From NCBI GenBank assembly GCA_964030785.1, contig OZ034968.1, forward strand, positions 30,899,186 to 30,963,185: a DNA stretch of 64,000 bases. The letters are read 5' to 3'. Position 1 is the stretch's first letter. The number at the start of each line of letters is the position of its first letter. This document shows positions 1-11,345 of the stretch, in pieces. Below the pieces are notes generated by a model, which did not search any database, had not been told where the DNA came from, and saw only the letters and a list, made by a program, of their open reading frames with translations. The translations under genes and the position numbers were made by a program. This DNA is from Siderastrea siderea. Lineage: Eukaryota > Cnidaria > Anthozoa > Scleractinia > Rhizangiidae.

Positions 1-1936
1 GTTTCTCAGGTTCAAGATACAGGTATTGCGAGCAGGGAGAAGGCCGTGGAGCTTATTCTGTTGCAACTTTCAATGGACCCCACAGTTCGGTTCCAACTTC
101 CAATGGACCCCACTGAAATCAAATTCGGAGAAACAAGAACAGGTGCTTCGTCTTCCCGAAACTTCTTCACGATCACGAGCCCTGCAAAAACCGCCAATTC
201 CATCAATACTTTTTGCCGTTTTGGGATGACCTGGCAAATTCAAGTTGAGATTATATTACTACCGTTTCAAGGTAGATGGTGTTACGAGTGCTTGCTAAGA
301 AAGACTTTTTGCTGTTTTGGAATGTTCTGGCAAATTCAAGCTGAGATTACTTTACTACCGATAAAAGGCAGATGGTGTTACACAAGTGCTTGCTAACAAA
401 GAAAAATTATCACGCTTATAAAACAGCGGGATCACAAATTTGTGAATCGGCTTATTTTGTCTTATGAAACAACCACTCAGCTCTTAGAGTCGTATCATTA
501 TAGTTTCTTTCTTTTTGCAACGAATCCGCCGTTACGCAAAGCTTTTTATTTCCATCATTTAAATTTTAATTTATAGATTTGTAGAAAACTCTTCCAGTAC
601 TGCAATCTGATGCAAGAACGCTGTGATCTAAGATTATTTTGCACATTTATTTAATTACGTTACTTTAACTTCTCCACTTAAATAAACCTCTTCCGTTCGG
701 TGATTCTAGAGTTCGATAGAGTAGTTCTTTCTTTTATTTCTTTTCAAAAAAGTTTCTTGAAATAATAAACTTTCCTCTGTTTGGTCTCTGTCTGTAAAAG
801 GTCGATTGATTGTAAGTTTGAGCTGTGACTAAGGACACCTTGACTAGCATGGAAATTGAGCCTACGGAAAAATAAGACATTCAATATTTGTCTAAAGGTT
901 TCAGAATTTTATTCCTACAGAAAGACGTATAAGTAAGAATCAATTTTATACTTCGTGATGAAAAAAAGGAAGCAAAAGTGTCGTTTCCTCAGCGGTCCGC
1001 GTGTTGTTTTGGCTTTACAGCCTGAATTTAAGGCGAGTTTCTTTGTGGCTTTAATTTTGACTACCAGCTTTTGCGATCATCTTTCTCTTGCAGACGGACT
1101 TATCCCGAGTTTTAGTCCTCAAACAACAGCTAGGTAATTTACCTTTAGAAAAGGTGAAAGCTAGTACTGCTACGACAAAAATGTAAGCTCCCCTGACACA
1201 ATTCATGTTTTGCTTACGATCGACTGACTTCGAGCGAAAAAGTTACTATGCAAACACAATTAATAGTTTGATAAAAAAGATATGTGAAAGAAGAGTCTCT
1301 CTAGGAACTGCCTTCAAGGTAAAAAACCTTATCTGTTTCGTGACGGCCTTACCTCCGCAAAATGAAAACAAATGCTGGGATTTTGAAATGATTGCAGCCA
1401 TTTTTCCCAGTATGGTTTCTATTGAATCCAGTCTCTCCGCTCGCGCCCGCCCGCGAAAATGGCGCGAACAAGTTAGCACACGGGCACTCATTTTGCCGCT
1501 GTGGTAATCTAAACGACTAACAGCTAGCTCCGGAAAAAAGGAGCTATATTCATTTGACTGCAAAAAAGCTTAGCAAGCGGTTCAGAAAGTGTTCACGTTA
1601 AATTTTCTACATCGTTCGAAAAGGCACCGAAACTTTGCACTCAAGTCAAAACATCTCAAGGGAACCTCATTTAACCGGTAACTGATACTTAAGCTAGTTA
1701 GAAGCTGGGTTTTTTTGTGTGTACTGAGCTGTTAATGAGTTAACGCGAAGCTTGAGGAGATAATTTTTCCATTTTGAACGGCAGACTGTAAACGGCAGGT
1801 TGACGTTTGCCGTTTGCCACAAACGTGAAGCCAAGTTTCTCTAACTGAAAATTTTGTTTCTCCAGGATCTTCGTGGTCTTCTAACCGGGAAGCAAGATTG
1901 AGTGCAAAAGTACAAACTATAAAAATATAATAGGAC
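1..1936. other. Left-edge stretch upstream of the galactosyltransferase gene
   Basis: No gene recognised here apart from the 96-bp tandem duplication at 211-402. A GC-rich patch around 1438-1475 contains GCGCGAA-type words like E2F sites and could be promoter sequence for the gene at 1937. A pyrimidine tract ending in CAG near 1864 could be a 3' splice site for a 5' UTR exon. Both are inferences from short motifs. In-frame stops sit immediately before the ATG at 1937, so coding does not run into this stretch. Confidence 0.4.
211..402 (+). repeat. Two-copy tandem duplication, 96-bp period
   Basis: Two diverged copies of about 96 bp lie head to tail, starting at 211 and 307. The period is a multiple of three, so a small open frame (46-396) reads both copies as a repeated 32-residue unit containing WQIQ, LLP and GRWCY. 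There is no recognisable domain or signal peptide. It is more likely a local DNA duplication that happens to stay open than a real protein. Confidence 0.5.
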
Positions 1937-2992
1937 ATGACTACTCGCTCAACGCTTTCCTCATTTGGTGTGGGACTCGTATTGGGTCTGTCCATGATGT
2001 TTATCCTGGAACAAAACGAATACATGTACTACTTACATCAATACGTCGGACCAGGCAGTTCTACAACTTCACAGCAATTCATTGATTCAAAGGAGATTCA
2101 CAGGAACACAAACAATCCCAAGATTAAGATGGACAATCTGGTCAAATTGAGCGACACAAGTGAAGCGAGTACACTGGGAGACACAACCAATCCCGAAGCT
2201 ACTGCGAGCAGTCATGTCCTTAAACCGAGTAGTACTACACTAGGGGAAGCCAAGAGAACGCGAATATTGTGCTGGATAATGACAAGTCCAGCCTACCTGT
2301 CCGATAGAGCAAAATCAGTAAAAGAAACGTGGGGAAAACGTTGCGACATCCTTTTGTTTATGAGTGGCAAAGCGGATCCAAACCTTCCAGTAATTAAGCT
2401 TGATGTCGAGGAAGGTTTCGAAAAACTGTGGTACAAAACACGAGCAGCATTAGATTACATTTATCAGCACCATCTAAACGATGCGGAATGGTTTGTGAAA
2501 GCGGATGACGACACTTACATGATCATCGAAAATCTTCGCCATATGTTGTCCAAGTTGAACGCTTCACAACCTCATTATATCGGGAGATATATCACGTCTC
2601 CTGAAGGTTACAACAGTGGGGGCGCCGGCTACGTTTTCAGCCGTGAAACGCTTCGAAGATTTAAGAAAGCGCTCGGGGAGGCAAGTTGTCCTCAACACCA
2701 CAAATACGAAGATGTTGCAGTAGGAGTATGTCTTAAGGCCCAAGGCGTGCTTCCCGTCAGCACCAGAGACTCAAACGGTAGAGAAACTTTTATTCCCATT
2801 CCACTTGAAATTCATTTGACATACGGGTATGTCGGCGATGAATCTACCTGGCTCAAGCAGGTTAATTATCCACTTCCGTACAAAGACGGACCTGAGAGTT
2901 GCTCAGATTATCCAATTTCATTTCATTATGTTAAGCCAGCGATGATGTATCGTATGGAATACATGATTTATCGTGTGAAAGTTCGACCATGA
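1937..2992 (+). CDS. C1GALT1: Core 1 beta-1,3-galactosyltransferase (C1GALT1-like)
   Basis: A 351-residue type II Golgi membrane protein. The known family transfers galactose from UDP-Gal onto GalNAc-Ser/Thr (Tn antigen) to build the core 1 O-glycan. The sequence shows a short cytoplasmic tail, one hydrophobic anchor at about residues 8-24, a polar Ser/Thr-rich stem to about residue 105, then the catalytic domain from the RILCWIMTSP motif. The metal/nucleotide-sugar DDD triad is KADDDTYM at residues 188-195. The downstream motifs GGAGYVFS and KYEDVAVGVCL (E258-D259) and the C-terminal SFHYVKP are all in place. Human C1GALT1 is 363 residues, so this copy is full length. The start is the first ATG after TAA and TAG stops in the same frame. 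The frame is uninterrupted by introns, unlike the vertebrate gene, so it may be an old retrocopy or a lineage-specific single-exon paralogue. It is the only clearly intact host gene in the window. Confidence 0.93.
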   Translation: MTTRSTLSSFGVGLVLGLSMMFILEQNEYMYYLHQYVGPGSSTTSQQFIDSKEIHRNTNNPKIKMDNLVKLSDTSEASTLGDTTNPEATASSHVLKPSSTTLGEAKRTRILCWIMTSPAYLSDRAKSVKETWGKRCDILLFMSGKADPNLPVIKLDVEEGFEKLWYKTRAALDYIYQHHLNDAEWFVKADDDTYMIIENLRHMLSKLNASQPHYIGRYITSPEGYNSGGAGYVFSRETLRRFKKALGEASCPQHHKYEDVAVGVCLKAQGVLPVSTRDSNGRETFIPIPLEIHLTYGYVGDESTWLKQVNYPLPYKDGPESCSDYPISFHYVKPAMMYRMEYMIYRVKVRP

Positions 2993-3541
2993 AAGAAATA
3001 TTTTAATTAGTTCTGGTAAAACCACGTCTTAAATAGTCAGAAATGTCAACCGTTGTCACCCCCTCTTGCGCTTTTAACGGGAGAGAGACTCCCCAGAAGA
3101 CCTGAGGGCGTATTGGAAGCTTGCACTGATTAAGGCTAGTGTCCATTTACGTGTAACAACGGCGCGAACAGTTTGCGACAGCTTGATCGCGAATTGTTGG
3201 GTAGAAACACTTTTCTCGTTGATTCTCCGACGAGTGTCTAATGAGCGGAAAAGATATCATTAATTTGCAATGTGCGAGGAAAGAGCAAAATGGAAATACC
3301 TACATTTGTGATTAATCAGCAAAGATCTAACACGTGACGCAACATCTTTGATTTTTACGCTCTTTTTACGACTTGACGAAATCAGTTTGCATATACGAAT
3401 TGCACACGTGGAAAATAGGGCCGCAAACACAAAACTGAGATGCTACTAAATTTGCCAGTCCTTTGCGACTGTTTTCTATGTTGTTGGAGAGCGTGCCCAG
3501 CACGGCTCACCCTGTGTCATCGCGTACGCTCTCTCTGGCTC

Positions 3542-3604
<63 letters not shown>

Positions 3605-4094
3605 GTTAGTGAGAAGTTCGAGACACTTAAGATTGGGAAAAGAACTTTGTGGGAAAGATTAGTAGAAAAATCTAGGAGATCAGTTTTTGCGTGTAAAAAT
3701 ATCTTGGCTTTAGCAAACTCCCGAAATCTATGTGCAATAAGCTTTTTGATACTCTTTTCCTTCTTATACTTTCGTACAGCTCAGAAGTCTGAGGAACATT
3801 CGACAATATTGACCTAGAGACCCCATCGAAAAACTGCACACTCAATTTTACAAATACTACCTAGGCTTAAACACGAGAGCTCCAAACGTTGTATCCCGTA
3901 ATGAAGTTGGAAGGCTTTCCCTCAAATTGAACATCTACATACAAGAGTACTTAAATTTTGGATTCATCTTGAAAACCTTCCAGAAAATAGTATTGCTAAA
4001 CAATATCTCCAAATGTCAACTCACTTGGCAGAGCATAAAAAGCCCTCCTTTATATTTTCTTTAAATGAGATTCTTCAATGTATAGTTGTACTAA
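2993..4094. other. 3' flank of C1GALT1-like gene and spacer
   Basis: Bases 2993 to about 3250 are the 3' flank and are also present in the inverted copy at 10.6-11.3 kb. A long ATT microsatellite follows. The open frame at 3440-3817 crosses the ATT tract and is mostly a poly-leucine artefact. Nothing else is recognised. Confidence 0.5.
3546..3605 (+). repeat. (ATT)n microsatellite, about 20 units
   Basis: Pure TTA/ATT trinucleotide tract read directly. Such tracts are often the 3' tail of a SINE or LINE, but no element body is recognisable upstream. Confidence 0.95.
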
Positions 4095-5599
4095 CAGGGA
4101 CTGCGCGGCCTATTTTAAAGTGGGGGGGCTAACTCGATCGGGGTATGGTGGACAGCCTCACGCGAATTTGTTTCTTTTTAGTGACTAACAATGCATCTAG
4201 GGTGGCCAAGTGTGTTAAAAGTTGCCAGTTTATACCCATCATATAGAAAATGCGCAGTATAAATTGGAACATGGAAACACATGGACCATTCACAATATAA
4301 ATCGGATTGAAGTATATAGACCCATTAGTAAAGGATCAAAGCTAAACTAAGGGAGTCAAACTCGTTGAACTAACCAGTGATTAATGATGTTGATACTGAG
4401 GGCACGTTTAGGTGGTCTAATCCGGAATAGAAGACAGTATACAGTTAGTGTGTTTTCTCAGTATGGACACTATTCCCTTCCCTCAGTCATGTATTAACGA
4501 TAACAAAATGGACGGAATGCGGTCGGAATGTTTTGGTTTATCAGAATAGGAAAAATCGCGTTCTTTTAGGGATTCAGTGTTCTGAATATTCTGTTATTCC
4601 TAAACCGGGACAGGAATAGCCAGTATAGTTCCAAAATAATGCGCCTGAGCCTGTTATTTCATCTCTACACACATTTTAAGTCGTATCCGGAAAGGTGCAC
4701 ATCTTGACGTATTCGCATTTTAAAAGGTCTCAAAAACATTTTTCTTAAGACTTGTACAAGCAAACCTGTCGCCATATTACAGAATAAGGCCATCCAAGGA
4801 AGCCGAGCTGGGTATCATGAACTATATATTTCACCAAAGTCATTGTGTCGGTATGTCCTGAGTGCTGCATGAATGCCTTATTTCTCATCGTTAGGAGTGA
4901 CACACAGAGATCTTTCGGCAAAACTTTCGGCAGCTATCCTAGTTGCAAAGTTTACATGTATATAGAGAAGCTTGAAGAAGTAACGTTGATTTTCAGCAAA
5001 TATCAAAGCACGCTGTTGCCGATGATCCTATCTGGAGGCAGACTGCAGTTCGTTATGCCGGGCCAGGCAAAAACGAGAGTCGACAAAAATTCATACTCTT
5101 CAGAGCAGAAGGGAGTCAATGAGAGTTCACGAGAGTTAAAGGCCAAACGATGGTGAGAATGTTAACTTCAGTCGATTGCAATTAAAAGACTGAGCAGGTT
5201 CAAACTCTCCAAGATACAAAAAATGAAAATGATGTGAACTGCGGAAATACAAATGAAACTAAAACTGCGATGTCACATCTTCATTTCATTTCTTCGAGAT
5301 ACAGTTCCTTAGAGCGCACGTGAGTTTCAACTGAACAAGCCAAATGGGAGCAAGGCGATTTGAACTTTTGTGGGCGAAGTATTGCGTTTCTATTCCGTTA
5401 CTGTTTGGTCCATATGAAAATTATATCTAACTGGGGAAAACGAAGGACTGGTTAACCCTGAAACTAATCACCGACTAATGAATTTTCCAACTTTTTTATT
5501 TTTATTTATTTTATTTTATTGACTTATTTTTTCAGGCACCAAAAAGTGGGGGGGCTAAACCGCTAAAGCCCCCTCAGCCCACCCCTCGCGCGGTCCCTG
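4095..5599. mobile_element. Non-autonomous DNA transposon with CAGGGA termini and 5-bp target duplication
   Basis: The left end reads CAGGGACTGCGCG (4095-4107). The right end, read in reverse complement (5587-5599), is CAGGGACCGCGCG, a 12/13 match. Both ends are flanked directly by ACTAA (4090-4094 and 5600-5604), a 5-bp target duplication. A second shared motif, AAAGTGGGGGGGCTAA, lies just inside each end but in direct orientation. CAGGG-type ends are typical of hAT elements, although most hATs duplicate 8 bp. The 1.5-kb interior has no transposase; the 103-residue frame at 4845-5156 matches nothing I know. Confidence 0.68.
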
Positions 5600-5604
5600 A
5601 CTAA

Positions 5605-7306
5605 TCGAGAACGAGTACAGTTGTAGACTATAATGCACAAACTGTTTAAAATTACTTACCTAAAATAAAACAGAAAATCGTGATTGCTTTGAAAAATCAT
5701 CAATTTGACATGATACGGTCTAATGGGAAACTAAATTTTATTCTTTGTTTAAGACTGGTCAAAGAAGCTCTCTTCAATTAGAATTAATTTAAAATGTACA
5801 TCACAGACAATGTGTTGCAAAGTTAAGATCGGGTAATCGTGACTTAGGAATTGAAACTGGCAGACATTGTGTACCGAAAATTCCTGAAAACCTAAGAATT
5901 TGCCAAAATTGTTCATCTAGTGTGGAAAAAATGAACAGGCCTTTAGTAAACGATCCCGAATTTATCACAGAATGTCACACCATGTCAAGTCACATTACTG
6001 GTTCTACAGCAAAATATCGATCTTTACAGCATTTTATTTTTGGGAGGATGTAGTGGTGGGGGAACAGTAAGCGTACCCCCTATGGTGCGTGTACGTGCTT
6101 GTGGTAAGGAGTCATAATTGACTGTAATGCTGCCTAAATTCATCGTGCAAATCGATCTTGATGATTCAAAACAATAAACGTGACTGAACAAAGCGTCATG
6201 CTATCTAGATTACGCGTCTGGTGAAATTCTATCCGCAAGATGAAAACCGCATACAGCAGTTACTGTGGGCGTATAACTAACAGCCGAATGTCCTACCTGC
6301 CATGGCCACTTCCTTGCTGATGAAATCGTGGAACATGCAGATTTGTGTGCTGAAAATGCTCACAGAGTTTCATTTTTGGGGCTAACGGAAACTTCACCCG
6401 CAGATGACATTCCAGATGAAGTTGCTAGTATGGCGGAAACCAGCAAGGCTTCAAGCAATGTTTTGCCTCTGTCTGATATCTTAAGCCCTTTGGTGTACAT
6501 GGTTGTGTCTCTAACTGCAAATGCTTCCCTACAGCTTCAACATGTGATCTTGAACTTCGCATACCAATGCATTTATCAACCATAGAGGATTTCAAAACTT
6601 CATTCCAAGGGGCATTGAAGGATGGATTTGTCTTTGGATTCTTTTAAATGTCACAGTATGAGGTCCTCAATATTAATATCCTATCAACTCTCTGTTTGAA
6701 ATTATGAATATATGAAATTCATATATTTGAACTGCGGAATGAATAATAATAACTATAATAGTAATAATAATAATAAGTGCGAGGATCTTCTTTACATTTA
6801 TTAACTCTCTGTTTGTTGTACTGAAAATCTTCCTTGTTCGAATCACGGTCCCAGCACCACAAATGTACCGGAAAGTCGTGCACACTATATCACGAAAGAT
6901 CAGTCATAAACACATTTGGTGTGTCAAGTCCGGTTTAATGGTTTGTAATATTTCCTCGCTAGTGATCTCTGCTTAGTTTAGTCCAAAGTTCATCTCATGC
7001 CTCATTTTTGCCGAGCCACTACGCAAGCAATGAAAGAAGTTTATGTGTGGAGCCAAATTCTCTAGCTCGCTTATTCACTTGATCAAGTGCATAATCACGT
7101 AATCAGGTACATAAACCCAAACTTTCGTTACATCATTTCTAAAGTTTATAACTCAAGGAGTAGAGTCGTCAGCCTGCCATATGCAGGGCAGTCTCATATC
7201 TTCCTTTCAAATTAGAGTACTGTACTCTGAAACTGACGTAGTATCTTTTCGCTTACCTTTCTAACACTAAATGCCTCAAATATGTAAAAAAAAAAAAGGA
7301 TTGGTA
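5605..7306. other. Stretch without recognisable genes
   Basis: Mostly unstructured sequence. The 85-residue frame at 6328-6585 follows no convincing splice pattern and has no known motif. A degenerate AAT-rich tract lies near 6745-6777, followed by a GTTCGAATC word (about 6836) resembling a tRNA B box. No matching A box or cloverleaf could be built. Confidence 0.4.
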
Positions 7307-8085
7307 CAGTCAAACAGTCATACAGGTTCAAGAAATTTCCACGTAATACATGTTAAAAACAGCATTTTGGTTCTTATTTGATCACATAATGTACAGTTCC
7401 ATGATAACACGCACTCACTTGGGTATATTAGAAACAGCAACAGTAACAATATGAAAAGGGGAAACAAATAGGACTAAATATAAAAGTACACTTGTTATTA
7501 TGTACCGCTAGCCTGCGTAACAAGCGTTTCCGTAGGGTTTTCCGCGCGTTCAAGAAGCGAAACATGCTTCAAACCTGCGGAAAGCCCTACGGAAACGCTT
7601 GCTACGCAGGCTCATGTACTGCATACATGTGGTCTTTTTACTATCCGGTCTTTGGCTAAATACTTTGCCTTAAATTAGACAGAACGGTGTAATTCAGTTA
7701 TCAAAACCGATTACTCGGTTATGTAATAAGCAGTAACAATAACGTTTCGTGCAACTAGTTAAAAGAGAACTTAACAACAAAAGAATTCGACGTACATACA
7801 ATGTTGATATTAAGGTTATTGTAAGCGAACTTGCACCACGTTTGTTTAAGCTTATTGAATTTCGTAGGGTGGACTTTGCCGGTAAACAATTTGCTTTCAA
7901 AAAATATTTGTTATTTCTTATTACATTTGATGTCGTCGAATTATTTCCTTGTACAAAGTGACCGTTTACTACCGGTGAAAACAATAGAAACAGTTCTGTG
8001 GGAAGCGATTTTCGGGGCTTTGACAAGTGACCGCTTAATAGAGGGTGACCGTTGAATACAGGTTCGCTTAATCCAGGTTTGACTG
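7307..8085. mobile_element. Candidate Tc1/mariner-type non-autonomous element
   Basis: TA-CAGTCAAAC at 7305-7315 is mirrored by GTTTGACTG-TA at 8077-8087, giving short inverted ends flanked by TA, the target duplication of Tc1/mariner elements. The right 120 bp contains repeated words of the GACCGCTTAATAGAG type. No transposase is encoded. The foldback at 7510-7612 lies inside. The ends are short, so the borders are tentative. Confidence 0.42.
7510..7612. mobile_element. Foldback MITE, 36-bp arms
   Basis: Arms at 7510-7545 and 7577-7612 are inverted copies matching at 34 of 36 positions, separated by a 31-bp loop. Each arm begins AGCCTGCGTA. The whole is a 103-bp hairpin-forming unit of the miniature inverted-repeat type, apparently nested in the TA-flanked candidate element around it. 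Confidence 0.75.
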
Positions 8086-8087
8086 TA

Positions 8088-9850
8088 TGTAGCACATATG
8101 TTTCTAGAGATGAAAATTGACGCCTTGCGGCTGTTAGTTCGACAAGTAAAAACAAACAAAAAACTCTCGAAACCACGGAGACCTTTTTCTTTGCCGGGGG
8201 TTCCGAAAACGCGGAGTCGGGGTGCGGGGTGCAGGGTCAATAAAACCGAAAAATAAAAATAATAATAACAACAACAACAAAACATCCGAAATACAAAGGA
8301 AAAAAGAAAATAGCTGAATACTAAAAAAAAAATACAAGAAAATATATAAGAAAAATAAAAAGAGAATTGAATATTTGACTCTCTCGCAAACTGTTTTTTT
8401 TTTTGGTCCAATGTTGAACCGTCTCCTTTAGTTTCTGTTAAGGTTAATAATAACCCACTTGGATAATTTTTTACTATCAGTTCTAATCAGCTAATACGCA
8501 ATCGTTTGTCATTTGATTCTTTTGGGAGATTGGACAATTGGACAAAAAAAAGACAATAAAAATCTTTAAGTATTTACGTAATTCTTTTGAAGTTTTGATG
8601 AATGAACCGGCTGCTGTTGCAAGCTTCAGTAGAAATTCGTAATAAAAAGAATCCCTTGTTAGTAAATACCTAAGTCATCTGGAAGATTTGGAGTTGAAGA
8701 AATAGAAAAGAGAAGAGTCAAGGAAAAAGGTCCGAAATGAAGAAGAGAAGAAAGTTTATAAAGATTTCAATTTCACCCTAGAAATGTATCTAGAAAAGTA
8801 TGCCATCAGCTACCCAAGAGGCATGCTTAAGCAAGAAAAGATTGATGTTGTTGCCACTCACATAGCAAGATCATTAATAGAGATAGATGTTTTGGATGAG
8901 CAAAGTGAATCTGACGCGGAGAAAAGATGAAGAGTCTGAAGACATAGAGGACGTAGTATATATTAGAAGAGATTGGCGAAGACAGTGAAGAGGAAGAGGT
9001 ATGAGGCATCGGATAACACAGACAACAGTGATGACAATGCTAATGTTGTTGATGACGATGACCACTTTGATGAGGGACGACCATAACGACGCTGATGAGG
9101 AAAACGTTACAAACATAAGCGACATTCTCTGCACTAGTGGATCTGGGAGAACATGCAGAACTTGGAAAGGAAGAACCATGTTCAGTTAAACGCCGCATCT
9201 GTGCAGTTATATTTTGACCATGATATCCAGTTTCATGCTTTATACATTTGGCTTAGGTGTTCCCTATGTGGTGGGGAAGGGGCCACTATTTTTGGACTCA
9301 ACTGCGGAGAGGGCCAAAATTTTCTAGCTTCTATTGGACGAGGGCCACACGATTTCATCAGTTGGGTTTACACTTGGGTGAAACCCAAAACACAGCGATA
9401 AGGGGAAACTTGAAACCTAATAGCTATACTGTGAAATGGACTGAGTACAAGAAATTTTAATAGATGTTTCTTGGCAGTGACTGCCAGTGTCAACTGAACT
9501 GTTTTGTAATCTCGCCGTGACCCAGGCTACATCGTGGACGTATTTCAGTACGCATAAGTGAGATCTTGGTTCGAGACTAACAGTATTGACTCAAACCATT
9601 CCTCTTGCGCATGTTCTTGAATTCACAATTTTGTCTCCACAATCTCTTGGGGAAACTCCTGCCCACAACCCATGGGCAAGTCCGCATTTTTGTCGACGAT
9701 TTATTTTCCTGACGATTATTCCTTTCTTTACTAACTTCTCAGTTCCTTTTTAAAAGTAAGTTATTCCTTTTGTCATAAGCTGGGACTGCCTGTGAACAAA
9801 ACAAAGGAGGTTTATCAGCGACACTAACAAACGCAAAACTAATTCATTAG
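8088..9850. other. Degenerate, low-complexity stretch
   Basis: AAT/AAC-rich microsatellite lies near 8255-8285. From about 8690 to 9190 the plus strand has short acidic Asp/Glu-rich frames interrupted by stops, suggesting a decayed coding region. The frames do not connect and no domain is recognised. The frame at 9153-9401 is likewise unsupported. Confidence 0.35.
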
Positions 9851-9852
9851 GG

Positions 9853-9998
9853 TGGAATGGAATAGAATAGAATAGAATGGAATGGAAAAGAATAGAATGG
9901 AATGGAATGGAATAGAATAGAATGGAATGGGAGTGGAATGGAATAGAATTGAATGGAATGGAATAGAACAGAATGGAATGGAACAGAATAGAATAGGA
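9853..9998 (+). repeat. (GGAAT/AGAAT)n pentamer tract
   Basis: About 145 bp of GGAAT, AGAAT and close variants read directly. It gives spurious FHSIPFHSI-like open frames on the minus strand (9750-10082). Confidence 0.95.
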
Positions 9999-10327
9999 AA
10001 GCACTACACATGCGTGACTCAGGAAAACGACGTCATCGCAACTTTTAATGGTGGTTTCCGTATACGCGTACCTATGTGACAAACAGACGCAAACAGTCTA
10101 CAATGACTTAATCGCAAACTTTCTAGCATCTAAGTCTTGCATTTGCCATCCTATTTCCATACGTGTAATTGTTATACGCAAACTGATTCCGTCGCTTTAC
10201 ATAAAGGGTGCAAAAATGGAAGATGGACCGACAAATATCAATTCATTGGTGATTGAACGCAAATGAAGGCAAATGAAAGCATTTGCACATTGCTTTTTCC
10301 TGGCATTACCGTTGCAAATCGTCGTAA

Positions 10328-10328
10328 C

Positions 10329-10362
<34 letters not shown>

Positions 10363-10450
10363 TAATTAATTAATTAACAATAATATAGCGCCCTATCCTA
10401 AAGCTCTAAGGCGCTTCACAATAAAAGTTAAAAAGAAAAAATTGGAGAGT
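10328..10450 (-). repeat. (AAT)n plus (AATT)n tract with SINE/LINE-like tail
   Basis: An AAT run is followed by four AATT units and then a GC-containing segment with a weak inverted pair (GCGCC ... GGCGC) at about 10389-10415. Unique sequence running into an A/T simple-repeat tail is how 3' ends of SINEs and LINEs look; here the tail would be on the minus strand. The family is not identified. Confidence 0.4.
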
Positions 10451-10617
10451 AACTAAATTACTACATTAATACGAAGTAGTAAAATATGAAACAAAACTAT
10501 GGACAAAAATAGCGCTCAAAAAGATAAGTTTTAAAAGAATACAATGGCTGTGCGCATGCGTAAGGTAATGGCCATACCGAGTGCAAATAAACAAGACTAT
10601 CTTAATGTCTATGTTTT

Positions 10618-11345
10618 TCGCTTTGTCTGTGACTCGTCGGGAATCAACTTGAAAGGGTTTTTTTGAACCAACTGTTAGCGATCGAGCTGTCGCAAACTGT
10701 TTGGGACGGTGCTACGCGACAATGGACACTGCTACTGGCACGACGCCCTTTTCCGGGGAACTAAAAGCGCAGGAGGAAAGGTGAGGGTGTGAGAACGGTT
10801 GTCGTTTTTGGCTACTTAAGAATGTGGTTTGACTAGTCCTTAATCTTTCGTGGTGTAACTTTCACACGGTAAATTATGTATTCCATACGATACATCATCG
10901 CTGGATTAACGTACTGAAATGAAATTGGATAATCCTAGCAACTCTCAGGTCTGTTTTGTATGGACCTGTATAATTGACCTCCTTGAGCCAGGTAGATTTA
11001 TCGCCGACATACCCGGATGTCGAATGAATTTAAAGTGGAATGGGAATAAAAGTTTCCCTACCGTTTGAATCTCTGGTGCTGACGGGCAGCACGCCCTGGG
11101 CCTTAAGACATACTCCTTCTGCTACATCTTCGTATTGGTAGTGTTGAGGAACACTGGCCCTAAGTGCCCTCTTAAATCTTCGAAGCGTTTCACGACTGTA
11201 AACGTAGCCGGTACCCCCACTATACTTTCAGGAGACGTGATATATCTCCCGATATAATGAGGTTCTGCGGTGGTCAACTTGGACACCATATGGCAAAGAC
11301 TTTCGTTGTGTCGTCGTCCGCTTTCACGGCAAACCATTCAGCATC
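10618..11345 (-). pseudogene. Inverted, 5'-truncated C1GALT1-like pseudogene with 3' flank
   Basis: Read on the minus strand this matches the intact gene at 1937-2992 from just before its DDD motif to the stop, and continues through about 250 bp of the parent's 3' flank. It begins at parent position about 2470. Recognisable segments in order are KADDD, PHYIGRYITSPE, YPISF and MMYRMEY, spread over several frames with stops in between, so it makes no enzyme. Because non-coding flank is included, this is a DNA-level inverted duplication rather than an mRNA retrocopy. An AT-rich simple repeat lies just beyond its 3' border. Confidence 0.9.

Noticed and set aside
3440..3817. 125-codon open frame with a long leucine run
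   Set aside because: The run is the translation of the ATT microsatellite; no start context, domain or flanking support.
6830..6870. GTTCGAATC B-box word with an apparent CCAGCACCA end
   Set aside because: No A box, D-arm or acceptor partner could be found upstream; only the T-arm region looks tRNA-like.
9750..10082. Open frame of repeated FHSIPFHSI units
   Set aside because: Direct translation of the GGAAT/AGAAT pentamer tract, not a protein repeat. The tract also resembles human satellite II/III words, but it is a short local simple repeat.
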